The position numbers and the translations under genes were made by a program. 21,563 bases of DNA from Chromera velia. Taxonomy: Eukaryota; Sar; Chromeraceae. The notes under the pieces were generated by a model. That model searched no databases. It was not told the DNA's origin and saw only the letters and a list, made by a program, of their open reading frames with translations. Below are positions 9,481-19,543 of this stretch, one piece after another. The stretch is taken from assembly GCA_018398765.1 (NCBI GenBank), contig JAHBMJ010001365.1, positions 2,501 to 24,063 on the forward strand. Reading direction: 5' to 3'. The first letter of the stretch is position 1, and every line of letters starts with the position of its first letter.

Positions 9481-10288
9481 TTGAACATTCTTCTCCATTT
9501 TTGTTTGCATGAATGCTGCAGTGCTCTTTTAATACTACCAGAAGGAACCCTTTGGAATAAAGAATTTTCACAGGGCGTTATGAAATCCTGTACGCTTTCA
9601 TTGCTATATCGCTGCTGATCTCTGCAGCTTCGAAGAGAACAAACGAATCGTCCGTGAAAGGATTCGATCGTCCGTCCGTCACGGTCCATGATCGTTTCCT
9701 CCCTATTCCCTACTCTTCTTTCGTTCGCTACCAAGTTACCTCCCCCTCCCCCCTGTCGTCTTTCTCCAAAAGGGCCCCCCCAACCTCCCTCTCGCTTTGT
9801 GTCCGTTCTCTGTCTGCATGTGTCCGGCCAGAATTCGGCCTTATTTGAGCTGAACTCTTCCTTCCCTTCCTGACCTTGCAAGCTCACACCAGGATCTCTC
9901 TGTCCTGTCCAATATATTCAAATGCGAAGTCCCTCACCGCCCTCCTTACCGACCACCTTGGACCTCCTCAAACTCGCACTCACTCACTCAGTCTACGCAT
10001 CTCTTACTTCTCTGTCTCCTGCGCGATCCTCGATCGTCCACTCCGGTCCATGGACAGACACTCGATCTGTCATGTCAGACGACAGTATTCATCCACCAAT
10101 CACCCTTCTCGATCATCGCATGATGTGAATTAGTACAATCACATCCCCCCGAAAGAAAATCCTTCCCGTCCACACTTTGCTGCTGCAGCCTTCCCGCTCG
10201 CCCCTTCCGATCGATCGATGATTCCTCTGTCTCTTCATTTGATTGCTCTCTCTTCTCTCTTCTCTCCGTCTCGTCTCTTCATTTCACT
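9481..10288. other. Pyrimidine-rich intergenic stretch 3' of the hydrolase
   Basis: C/T-rich DNA between the AT-rich island and the stop codon of the minus-strand hydrolase gene. It probably contains that gene's 3' untranslated region. The open frames are Ser/Pro/Leu-rich products of the base composition. No gene is supported. Confidence 0.5.
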
Positions 10289-11417
10289 TCACTGAGAGGA
10301 CAACCCACTGGCCTCTATCACCTTCTTCAAGTGAACCCGGAAGTCGGGGGTCGCGCCCGTCACGAGCGTGTGGCTGCTGCCAGGAATCACCTCGAGCTTT
10401 GCCCCCGGAATCAACTGCTCGTTGTGCTGTGCGACCTGATCGAAGAATACATTATCGACAGACGGGCGGAAGATGCATGATCAACAATTGGATCGAATCA
10501 ACAGATCGACAAACACAAATGCAGAGTGTCCGCTATCGACATTGGCTGGGCGTTCATGAACCATGTCGTCCTTCTGTCCCTGCAAGTAAGTGTTATCGTC
10601 ATCTCTGCCAGCAAGCAAACATGTTCGTGCATGTCTCTGTGCATGCGTGCCTCCGTGGTTGCATATCTGTCTGTCTGTCTGTCTGTCTGTCGGCCTGTCT
10701 GTCTGCCCGCATATGCCTGCCACTTTTTTTCTTCTCCAAGATACGACTGTCACTAGTTCGCTGGACGTCTGCACACACGGACATGCAGAGGGACGGCCCC
10801 AAGGACAGACCTTCAGAGGAACGTCATGATCGCCCTCCCCGTGCACGAGGAAGACGGGGCACTTGATGGATGCAATGTCGAAGTGCCACTTGTTCCAGAA
10901 CAGATCGAAGTCGCAGTCCTTCTCCTTCGTTCCTAGCATGCGCTCCATCGCCACCTCATTCGTCATACCTTGGTGGAGTGACCACAACGTGGCAGAGACC
11001 CAAAAAGGATCGGCAACAAACTCGGCGTACCTGCAAGCGGGCACAGTCATTTCATTACTCACCAGTGTGTGCATGTGTGGGAGCAGGAAATTTACGTAGC
11101 ATATCAATCATCTGAACAGATCTAGAAGGAAGAAGGGCTGCATGGCTCATCAACTACCTCGGCAGGCACATCTCCAGCTTGCCGGCTCAAATGGAAGCAG
11201 AACAGCTGGTGGGCACCTTGGGTGAGAGTGCAGCTTTCTGAACGAGCGCATGAAAGCAACTGCATGTACGACGAAAGCTGCCAGCACATTTGAACGTTGA
11301 TTCATGGCGTTATCTGTCCTCTCCTATTCTACCTATAGGCCCTTCAACCTACTCACTCACTCGGCCCTCCAGTCTCCCATCCAAAGCCCGCTGTCTCTCT
11401 GTTTCTTCTCACACAAA

Positions 11418-11458
<41 letters not shown>

Positions 11459-11524
11459 TCTCTTTCTCTTTCTCTTTCTCGTTCGTTCTTTCGTTCTGTC
11501 GTTCTTTCGTTCGTTCTTTCTTTA

Positions 11525-11594
<70 letters not shown>

Positions 11595-12276
11595 CCCACC
11601 TGTCGGGTCCCGACTTCTGTTCTGCCTTGAGGAAGGTTGAGAAGTCCATCAGTTTCATCTGTTTGCCCATTCCCTTCAGGGACCCTCTCATGAGACACCC
11701 ACAGCACCCCGTTCTCGGGTGAAACATCGGGAAGACAATCAGCTTTTTCACCTCCTTCCCGCACTTTTCATGCAAAGGATCTGTACCGCACCCGAACAGA
11801 CCGACAGCCACCACACGATCGGGGAGAGCTGCTGCCAGCTGGGTGCTCAGCATGGCGCCCATCGAATGTCCAACAGCAATGAACTTTCCGATCTTCAGGT
11901 GGTCAGCGAGCTCAACAACATCCTCCACACTCTCCTTCCAGGTGTACTTCGGGGGGGAAGCAGAGGACCCTCCGTACCCTGCTCGGTCGACCATGATCAG
12001 GCAAACACCCTCAATGGAAGTCTTCTGAAGCCAGTAGGCCTTTGTCATGCACCCTCCGTGAAAAGCCATCACAGGAATACCAGAGGAGATATCCCCGTCG
12101 ATTGCATACCCAATTTCCCTCCCATCTTTCAGAGTGAATGTCTGATCTTTCACTTGACTCTTCCTCTCGAGGAATGCGGAGTCCCATTTGTCCTGTCCGG
12201 TGGGAGAGTTCAAAACTTTTTTGCTGAATGGCAAAGCCCCAGGGTCCAGTTGCTGCACGTCCGTGACTTTCGGCAT
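10289..12276 (-). CDS. Alpha/beta hydrolase, three exons
   Basis: Minus-strand exons 12276-11600, 11030-10811 and 10435-10289 join across GT-AG introns of 569 and 375 bases, giving about 347 residues, normal for a single-domain alpha/beta hydrolase. Visible features: oxyanion motif FHGG (residues 72-75), strand VDRAGYGGS (96-104), nucleophile elbow GHSMG with Ser138, acid in HGEGDHDVP (Asp293) and catalytic His321 in GSSHTL. The acid and His lie in exons 2 and 3, and the order and spacing are as expected, so the splicing is well supported. Residues 166-225 form a cap-like region with a CCGC cluster. The protein lacks a signal peptide and is probably cytosolic. The substrate cannot be told; esterase, lipase-like or epoxide hydrolase-like activity are all possible. 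The start at 12276 is the first ATG of the frame with an A-rich context (AAAAATG). Confidence 0.88.
10665..10706. repeat. (CTGT)n microsatellite in hydrolase intron 2
   Basis: An interrupted CTGT array lies within the second intron of the hydrolase gene (10810-10436). Open frames through it only reflect the repeat. Confidence 0.9.
11418..11592. repeat. Compound microsatellite (CT)n-(CTTT)n-(AC)n-(AG)n
   Basis: CT and CTTT/GTTCTTTC units run to about 11527, followed by about 17 AC units (11528-11561) and a purine AG/AGAC tract to 11592. The block ends a few bases inside the 5' splice site of hydrolase intron 1, whose donor is at 11599 on the minus strand. Confidence 0.95.
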
Positions 12277-12850
12277 TTTTCGTTCTCTCTTCTACTTTGC
12301 TTTCTGCTTGAGGTTCAGCTTGACTTGACTTGTGCAAACGGGGAAATTGACAGTCTTGATTTCTTTTCAGAGGTCTGATCAGTGGAAGTGCCCCTTGAAG
12401 TTGAAGCTCGGGCCCACCCCGGTGAGGAGCTGATAATATAGGGTGACGTATCCTCTTGGGAGAGTCTTTCCCGGTTAGATTCTTTGTCAACGTGCTCTGG
12501 GCTGCCCGGGTACGTGCAGATTATATTAATAGATGAACTGCAGGCAGTTGCACAGAAGCGAGGACCGTTTTTGCAAGAGGCTCTTTAATTCCTCTTTGAA
12601 GGCTCTTTCCGAAAGTTGCATGTTTTTAAGGATCGATCGCCTCGAGGGCATTCAGCATGCATTCAGCTCATATATACATGCATGCATGCGTATTTTTTTT
12701 TTCAAAAGAATTATTCCAACGTATACGTGTCTCGATCTCCGGTCCTGCATCAGAATTTCATAGCGGTGACTGGGAGTGAACACTAAGTGACTAAATCTAA
12801 ATACTAGACAAAAGGCTTACTCGACAAAGACTATACATATTAAAATTTCA
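12277..12850. other. Upstream region of the hydrolase gene
   Basis: Likely promoter and 5' untranslated sequence of the minus-strand hydrolase. It holds a TGCATGCATGC cluster at about 12676-12689 and becomes AT-rich toward 12770. No coding frame with recognisable content is present and no core promoter motif can be assigned. Confidence 0.4.
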
Positions 12851-13284
12851 TAGTGGTTCCATCTTGCTGTTGAAGCCACAAGTGATAAGCTGCGTATTGA
12901 AAGTGATCAATAAGCTTGTTCCTAGAATCGAGACTGACGGGAAAAAGCGGAACCTTCGGACAAACTAGGCTTGATCTAGCTTGATCCGCCCCTCATATAT
13001 GGGGACGCAACATGCATAACAAAAACCCCAATCATCATAGTAGTTCCATACATGCATGTCATTACATGTCATTTCAATTTCTAGTAACTTAACTAAATTT
13101 TGATCCCCCACCACCAAAAAATTTAGTCAGCTTTGAATTTAAATCTACGTTTTTTAGGCCCAGTCGCCCTCCTCGATCCGCGAAGGGCATGTACAGCCGC
13201 TAACAGCCGCCAGCCCTCTTGCAGATGCTACTACTAGTTACAGAGACGATTTTTTTTTAAATCCACATATCGACTATAACTGAT

Positions 13285-13582
13285 TTGCGTATCAACCTGA
13301 TCGGCCGCTTGGGGTTGAGATCGACTTTGACACGGGGCTACTACAGTATTTTACAAAACTTTCAATCATCATTTCAACCTAATCAACTGCTTGGGGCTAC
13401 GACTTTCACAGGGATTATTAAGTAGTATTTCAACTAATTTCGATCTAATTAGCCACGTGAGGCTACAGCTGAGACTTTGACGAGGGCTATTATAGTATTT
13501 CAACTTAATTGACTGTTTGGGGGTAAAACCTTAAGAGGAGCTATTACAACATATCTTAACCTAATCGGCCGCATGGGGCTTA
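13285..13582. repeat. Degenerate tandem repeat inside the inverted-repeat element
   Basis: A motif of roughly 55-85 bases recurs about five times: CAACCTAATC(G/A)-(G/A)C(C/T)G(C/T)TTGGGG, then a GACTTT-like word, then GGGCTATTA(C/T)AGTATTTCAA. Copies differ in length and at many positions, suggesting an old array. Confidence 0.6.
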
Positions 13583-13583
13583 G

Positions 13584-13691
13584 TTTCTATTTTTTTTTTT
13601 ACATATAGGTTAAATTGTTTATACAGCATTTCGACCTATAATCAACCATTATAAAACATTTCAACCTATATGTGGAAAAAAAAAATAGAAA
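13584..13691. repeat. Nested inverted repeat with T-run/A-run arms
   Basis: TTTCTATTTTTT...ACATATAGGTTAAA at 13584-13615 is nearly the reverse complement of TTTCAACCTATATGTGG...AAATAGAAA at 13659-13691, separated by about 43 bases. A hairpin with arms of about 32 bases is possible. Confidence 0.75.
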
Positions 13692-13930
13692 TATGAAGAA
13701 AAGAACTTTTAAAAATTGATGATTGAGGGTTTTTTCATGTATGCCGCGTCCCCATATATGAGAGGCGGATCTACCCTAGTTTGTTGATTTGTTCCATCCT
13801 AAGACTACCAGCAACGAAAATAGGCGCAACTTCGATCACCCTGATACAGCTGATCAATCGCGGCTTCACAACAGGTTGGACAATCAAAAGAGAGAGAAAA
13901 GAGACAGAGGGGATGCAAGGTAGAACCTTC

Positions 13931-14640
13931 GAGACACTTCAGTTCTTTCATTGAAAAATTTATTTAAAAATACCAGTAATACAAATTTTATTATATGGAA
14001 ATCAGTTTTGTTGGGCCCAAATTAAGATTTTATAAATGTTTTTTCTGTACAGTGCAGTCTTTTCTTGCATGTATACAGTGCAGTGCATACTCATATTGAT
14101 ACCCCCGTTTCCTTTTAAACCTTATTCAGTCTCTACACTGTGCACGCCCCCTGGAGATTGCGTTGCTTTCAAAAGGCCCGTTCCGATCGCGCGAGGAGAC
14201 GCGCCTCCTTCCGAAAGAAACGGGGCTTCCTCTATTGCAAATCTCTGAGCGGTGACGGCGGAGAGGCCCAAATTTGGAGGAGGGGGTGGGCAGGGGACAG
14301 GCGCCTCTATGAATCCGACTGTATGAACGTGGCTGTGGGGTGCCGAGAGCCTCAAGGCAGAAGCAGCGCCTGCGTCACTGGGTCTCCTCTCGGAGGACTG
14401 GTCCCTCTCCCTCCCCCCCTCTACCCTGAGGCTGATGTGACGAACTTGGGGGGGTGCCATGAGGCTGCTGGCAGAGAGACGGTGCTGCATGGGATTTTGG
14501 GGAGACGTGTCGGGGCTTCTCTGGGAGATGGGGGAGGGGAGGGCGATGGGCCTGCAGTGAAGGTATGGGAACAAGTTTCGATTGGTGGATTGTCTGACTA
14601 GGGGGAAAAAACATACGAGAACCAGCGCCATTGTGCGAAA
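13931..14640. other. AT-rich tail, then GC-rich island open on both strands
   Basis: After about 200 AT-rich bases, 14150-14600 becomes GC-rich and carries long open frames on both strands (plus 14140-14601, minus 14631-14122). The minus frame is Pro/Ser-rich and the plus frame Gly/Arg-rich. Neither shows a domain, signal peptide or clear splice sites. It may hold an exon of an unknown gene or simply be open because GC-rich DNA has few stop codons. Confidence 0.35.
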
Positions 14641-14792
14641 GCGCTTGAGTTGTCACAAGTACAAAGCTTGAAGTGCATGCAGAGCTAGACCGAGCTAGGA
14701 AGGACATTTTGGAGGGACTCAAAGTTTGACCGAGCAGACTGGGCAATCACGGGGAAGGTTTGAGACTTGCCAAGGAAGGCATACTGCAACAA

Positions 14793-14850
14793 CTTTCTTT
14801 TTTTTTTTTTTTCCTTTTTTCTCTCTTTCTTCTCTCTCTCTTTCTTTCTT

Positions 14851-14911
<61 letters not shown>

Positions 14912-14941
14912 CTCTCTTTCTTTCGTTCTTTCTTTCTTTTT
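14793..14941. repeat. Polypyrimidine tract (T)n-(CT)n-(CTTT)n
   Basis: About 150 bases of almost pure T and C on the plus strand: a T run, then CTTT, a CT run of some 20 units, then CTTT again. Confidence 0.95.
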
Positions 14942-15191
14942 AGATACAAAACTTGTGGAAGAAGTCCTCGCATGTACGCTTCACTTGTTGCAAACCACGA
15001 AACCTTTCATTCACCGAATGACTCTCTGGCTCGCTGAGTCGCTAATTCATTAACTAGCAGAATCTCTCTGTCACTCACTGACTCACTCGCCCACACGCGA
15101 ATTCACCCATTCACCCTCACACAGACTTATTCATTTTCTACACCCAGCCCCCGGGGCCCCCCCGCCCTCTATAGAAAGATTGGAGCCTAGC

Positions 15192-15412
15192 CTACGTTTC
15201 CGAGTCCACTTTTTTTCCTTTCCCGCTTTGCTCCATCTGCGCGGCCTCCTCTGTGAGCATTTTGTATCCCTCCCCCGAGCGGATCGCCAACACGATCGTC
15301 GTCACGGCCGCTGCCACGGTAATCAGCAGCACCCAGAAATAACACAAAAAGTCCACACCCACACCCACCTGCAAAAAACAAAAAAGACATAAAGACTGAA
15401 AAGCATGACAGA

Positions 15413-15460
<48 letters not shown>

Positions 15461-18400
15461 AGAGAAACCCAGCTGAAACACAAGCAAAACCACGAGTTCG
15501 ATCAATATTTACGCCCACTTGCGCAAGGTCCTACGAGGGTAGAGCACTGTTTGTTTTTCAGGTTTGAACAGAAAAGCTACCGTTCTCTTTGTGTCCATCG
15601 CCCAAAAAGGAAAGGGACAAACGTTCCTTGAGAAACAGACGGAGAGAGAACAACACCCACGAGCCATCAGTAGAAGAAATCAACGGCCGAACTGACGGAA
15701 GGGTAGACGGACGAAAGAACGAACAAAAGAAAGAAGGGAGGCAAAGGAAGAAACAAGGGAACAAAAGAAGAAAAGGTAGAACGAGGATAAGGCAGAAAGA
15801 AGAGGGGAAGAAAGGAATGAAGACGGAAAGGACCAAATGCCGAGGGGAAGAAAGGGAACCAAGAACGGAGGCAATTGAAAGCAAGGACAGAAAGCAGAAA
15901 GATGTTCTAACGCTTCACATCGAATCAAAACTTCCTCCCCCCCCCCCCCCCCNCCCCCCCCCCCCCCACCTTCGGGACGTCAGGCATAACGTCCCTGATG
16001 AACGGCAACGCAAACAGAACGCCAATGCAGATTGCTGGAGGATCCCAACCCCCGTCCGCCTGAAGGAAGAGAGAGAGAGAGACAAAATTAAGGAAAGAGT
16101 TACAAACAGCCTCGTTCAGTAAAACTGAGGGCCGTTCGAAAACATACAGAGAGAAGCTCATACCGTCAAGTGCTAGATACACGCCTACTCATTGCAGGAG
16201 TCTGATTACACACAGAGAGAGATGAGCAAATTCAGTGTAAATACATTCATGCAGACAAATGTTGAGAATTCTGAAGAGCACATCCACCTCAGTCAGACGC
16301 ATGCAACAAACACTCCGCCAATCGAAATCCATTCAACAAAGTGTCGACTGACCGTCGGCATTTGCAGTACAGTCATGGCAAACAGACTCAGAGCAGCGAA
16401 CCACATCAGCGCGCACACGAAGATCGCCATCGCTTCCACCGACTCGCTCCGCTTGTACCGGAGCTTCAACGTGATCTGTTTGCAGACGTACGGAAAGAAG
16501 GCATATGGCATCGACATGCGTGTAGAACTTTAGTCACTCGGTACTGACTTGTCTCTGTAGGACTGTTGCGAGACAGGCAGGCAGGGATGGCAAGACTCGA
16601 TGGATGGATGGAGCCGCGAAGAGCGTGAGTCAAGTTTCGTACCGAAGCGCATCAGCGTGGAATCAAACAAAAGAGGGGTACGGAGAATGTAGGACAGAAC
16701 AAAACGGAGAGGGAGCCAAAGAGAGTAGCCCTCTCTAGGCAGAACTTGAGTGAGGCAGGGAAGGGAAAGAGGGAGGGGGGAGGGGAGAACAGGTGCGAAT
16801 TGATCGAGTTAAACGTTGGCTAACCAGCTGACTGCCTGACTGCCGAACTGACTGACTGCATTGTCTTCCATGGTCTCTATCTCCACATCGTGTTCCCATC
16901 CCTGCACCTGGCCTGCACACACACACACACACAATGCACACACACACAATGCACACACACAATGCACACACACAATGCACACACACAATGCACACACACA
17001 CACACACACACACACAATGCACACACACAATGCACACACACAATGCACACACACAATGCTGCACATCTCTTCCTCCATCGTCTTCCCCGTTGGACTATTG
17101 ATCGATTCATTATTGTCTTCGTACGTCTATCCGATCCGCACATACTCTGTTCTTTCCTTCACTTTCACACATCACACGCAGGCAAGCTTCTTGCCCGACA
17201 AATGGTAAAAATGAGCTGGGCACTTGAGCGAACGGTGAATGAAACATCTGTCAGAGGTAACATGTAGAAAGATAGCAAGCGGCACAGAGAGGAGATGCAG
17301 AGAGGCACAAAGGGTCCAAATGAAAGAAGCTTTTTTTAGAAGAAGAGCTCTAGAGGCAGGCAGGTGGATTCGATGGTATCCTTGATGAGGTCTGGTTCAA
17401 GTATGAAGAACAGGAAGGAGATTGGGGCGGTTTAGCGCTTCATGGGCATCCTGTGACGTGCTGTGAAAGGATTCGGATTATGAGCAACCAACAAACACAG
17501 ACGGACAGAGAGGGGGAAAGTGAAATAGAAAATAGGAACAAATCCATAGCGTAACATGACAGCGAGAGAGACACTATCGAGCGACACTGTCACAAAAAAG
17601 GACGGACCGACGATAGCCACCCCAACAGGAAGAGCCTCGAACGCGCGAGTGCTGCTCACGTTCACCTTCGACGCACGAATTTCAAACTCGCTCGCGTACC
17701 TGCACGCACGCACGCATCAGTCAATCAACAAATGCACAGACAAACAAACAAACAGAGGGAGAGCACATGCAGAGGCAAACAGGGATGTTTCATCCTTCCT
17801 TCCTTCCTTCAATTCTCTTCGATTCTTTCATCAAGTCGTTCCTTCTTCTGTGCCTGCTGTGCCTCTAGCTGACCCGCGTGAATGCCTGCACAGACTGTCC
17901 CCTCGATGTTTTCCCGCTGCAACGCAATCAATTCCCTTCCCTTCCCTCCCGAATACACTCTATTGCTGGCAGACAAAGAAGGAATAAATGACCCATCCTG
18001 TCTGCTCACTTCTCTGGCTTCAAGAGCTACCATCCATCCATCCATCCATCCATCCATCCATCCATCCATCCACCCATCCATCCATCCATCCATCCATCCA
18101 TCCACCAATCCATCCATCCATCCATCCATGCATCCATCCATCCCTATGGATGGGCCCATTCATTTCATTTCATTTTCATTTTTACGTCGACAATTGTGCT
18201 GTACGACCTCGCATGCATAATACAAACAGAGGGACACTGAAGTCTACCAAACAATACATGAAGAGACCTCCAAGAATATGCAAGGACTCATTTCCCTAAG
18301 CTCACTCGTCGAAGGGGTAGTCGAACAGAGGCAGCTTGGGCTCCAAAACGAAGTGCGCCTGTTGGTCTGCGAAGCTGTTCCCTGCGGCGAGTACGAACGA

Positions 18401-18829
18401 GTGTTCGGCCCCCATCTCCACAGAAAGGTAATCTGCATCCGGAAGGTACACGACGCCCCTGTAGTCAATATCAGAGAAGGCACCCCTGGTGGACACCTCT
18501 ATGAGTGCAGAAGTTTCCAGGACCCCAGGCTCCACTCCGTCGATGACTACTTCCAGGAGGATGAGGTCCATTTCTTTTAGCTCGGTCAGTGAGTTTCCTA
18601 CGGGGTAGGTGGTGAGTTCACTTTCCACTGCGAGCTGGTGGGAGATCCACCAAGAGGGAATGGCGGCGCCAAGGATCAAAATTGTGCCGACAGTGATGAT
18701 GAGAATAACGAAGGCCCGAATTTTCAACCCGCATAATTTAGGGGGGGTTCCTCCAGGCCGAGAGGAAGCCAGACTGAACCCTCGGGAAGCACGCGAACGG
18801 GCAGTCCCTAGCCGGAGCACCATGGGCAC
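15192..18829 (-). CDS. DUF4436-like multi-pass membrane protein, five exons
   Basis: Minus-strand exons 18829-18306, 17699-about 17573, 16475-16353, 16059-15970 and 15368-15192 give about 346 residues. All introns are GT-AG and frames match (phase 2 after exon 1, phase 0 after the rest). The first intron splits a YPFDEY motif (171-176), which the splice restores. One membrane segment lies at residues 38-58. A region probably outside the cytosol follows, with three more segments at about 231-254, 266-279 and 294-316. The motifs [31 protein letters not shown] and FWVLL match the C-terminal layout I know from DUF4436. The function of that family is unknown. The tail is charged and cytosolic-like. 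The 3' end of exon 2 is the weak point: GTCTCT at 17572 preserves the spacing best, but stronger donors (GTGAAC, GTGAGC) lie further upstream in the exon. Intron 4 contains the single N of the window. Confidence 0.75.
15409..15466. repeat. (AG)n microsatellite in intron 4 of the DUF4436-like gene
   Basis: A purine tract with about 15 consecutive AG units. On the coding (minus) strand it is a pyrimidine tract about 40 bases before the acceptor at 15369. Confidence 0.9.
15937..15967. repeat. Run of about 31 C containing one N
   Basis: C runs from 15937 to 15967 with an undetermined base at 15953. On the minus strand this is a G run that starts within three bases of the donor GT of intron 4 (15969-15968). 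The N probably marks an unresolved homopolymer length in the assembly. Confidence 0.95.
16914..17059. repeat. (CA)n array punctuated by AATG
   Basis: CA repeats are interrupted at nearly regular intervals by AATG, giving higher-order units of 12-16 bases (AATGCACACACA...), about eight in all. It lies inside intron 2 of the DUF4436-like gene. Frames on both strands stay open only because of the repeat. Confidence 0.95.
18031..18143. repeat. (ATCC)n array in intron 1 of the DUF4436-like gene
   Basis: About 28 ATCC units with a few substitutions (CACC, CAAT, TGCA). Both strands are open through it, but the translations (HPSI, GWMD) are repeat products, and the array lies in an intron. Confidence 0.95.
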
Positions 18830-19543
18830 TCTTCTTCTCTCAATTTGCTTGACTGATGGCTAGATGCCTTGCTGAGATGTGGACCTCCGCAGGGGCTTCG
18901 AGGAAAGAAGTGCTTGGCGACAGCTCAAAGCTCTTTTTGCCTGACCTTTGTGGAGAACATGCTCAGAACGGATTTCTTGATCAGTGTTAAAAACTTGCCA
19001 TGGCCTCTCTGAGTTCTGACCTCGACGAGCATTTGAAACTTCTGCCCAGTGCCCACTTCAATCGACTTGCGCTTGTCATCATGCATGTCAGATGCATGGT
19101 GGTCAGACTTGGAAGTTGGAACTGCAACTTCCATGCATATGCAGTGTTCTCTTCAGTCTGTACATGCAGACTCAACCTTTCGCGTTGAAGATCGTTTAAG
19201 TGCCCCACACGCATGCACTTCGCCTCCGCTTTCCGGGGCCACCTGATAATTTCCTTCGTCCCTGATGAACCGCGCCCAAGATCGGTCTCTCTCTTGAAGC
19301 ACATTTGAAGCAATTGGTTGAAGCGATCCCGGGTCTCAAACTACTCTCTTCTCGTGAGTTTGCTTCGCTTGTGAGCCTCGTGCTTCTTGCCGCCTCCCAA
19401 TTCTTCAGGGTGATTCCCTACCAGCTTGAAGCTTTGCTTCCTTCAGCTCTCTCTGCTGTCAACTGCGTCCTTTTGGACTTCGTTTGATCTTCCGATCTTT
19501 CTGCCAAGCTTATCGCTTCTTCCTCATTCTGCCGGTTGAGAAG
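18830..19543. promoter_or_regulatory. Shared upstream region of two divergent genes
   Basis: The 714 bases between the start codons of the minus-strand DUF4436-like gene and the plus-strand deaminase must hold the 5' untranslated regions and promoters of both. There is a TGCATGTCAGATGCATGG segment near 19083-19100 and a CATGCATATGCAG near 19132. A 60-codon plus-strand frame (19305-19487) just upstream of the deaminase start could be an upstream ORF. No TATA-type element can be assigned. Confidence 0.5.

Larger units (their letters stand above)
12853..13930. mobile_element. AT-rich element with long imperfect terminal inverted repeats
   Basis: A left arm (best part 12958-13038) is the reverse complement, with mismatches, of a right arm (best part 13714-13790). 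Both share ACAAACTAG, a diagnostic CTCATATATGGGGACGC and an AATCATCA end. The similarity extends outward with gaps: GAAGCC...AGCTG...GTGATC near 12872-12910 pairs with the complement of 13825-13870, and GGTTCCATCTTG at 12854 pairs with the complement near 13918. The interior has no open frame, only degenerate tandem repeats. The structure fits a non-autonomous DNA transposon or foldback element. The exact ends and any target-site duplication are not resolved. Confidence 0.6.

Noticed and set aside
11290-11640. Ser/Leu/Phe-rich ORFs across the CT/CTTT tract
   Set aside because: They are repeat translations lying in hydrolase intron 1.
12853-13930. Autonomous transposon with its own transposase
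   Set aside because: The interior has no open frame of useful length, so at most it is a non-autonomous element.
15558-16122. Long plus-strand Lys/Arg/Glu-rich ORF and its minus-strand Phe/Ser-rich partner
   Set aside because: They are purine-rich intron sequence of the DUF4436-like gene, and the frame crosses the C run containing an N.
16735-17267. Cys/Val- or His/Thr-rich ORFs on both strands
   Set aside because: They are translations of the CA array and lie within an intron of the DUF4436-like gene.
17809-18299. HPSI and GWMD repeat proteins
   Set aside because: They are translations of the ATCC array in intron 1 of the DUF4436-like gene.
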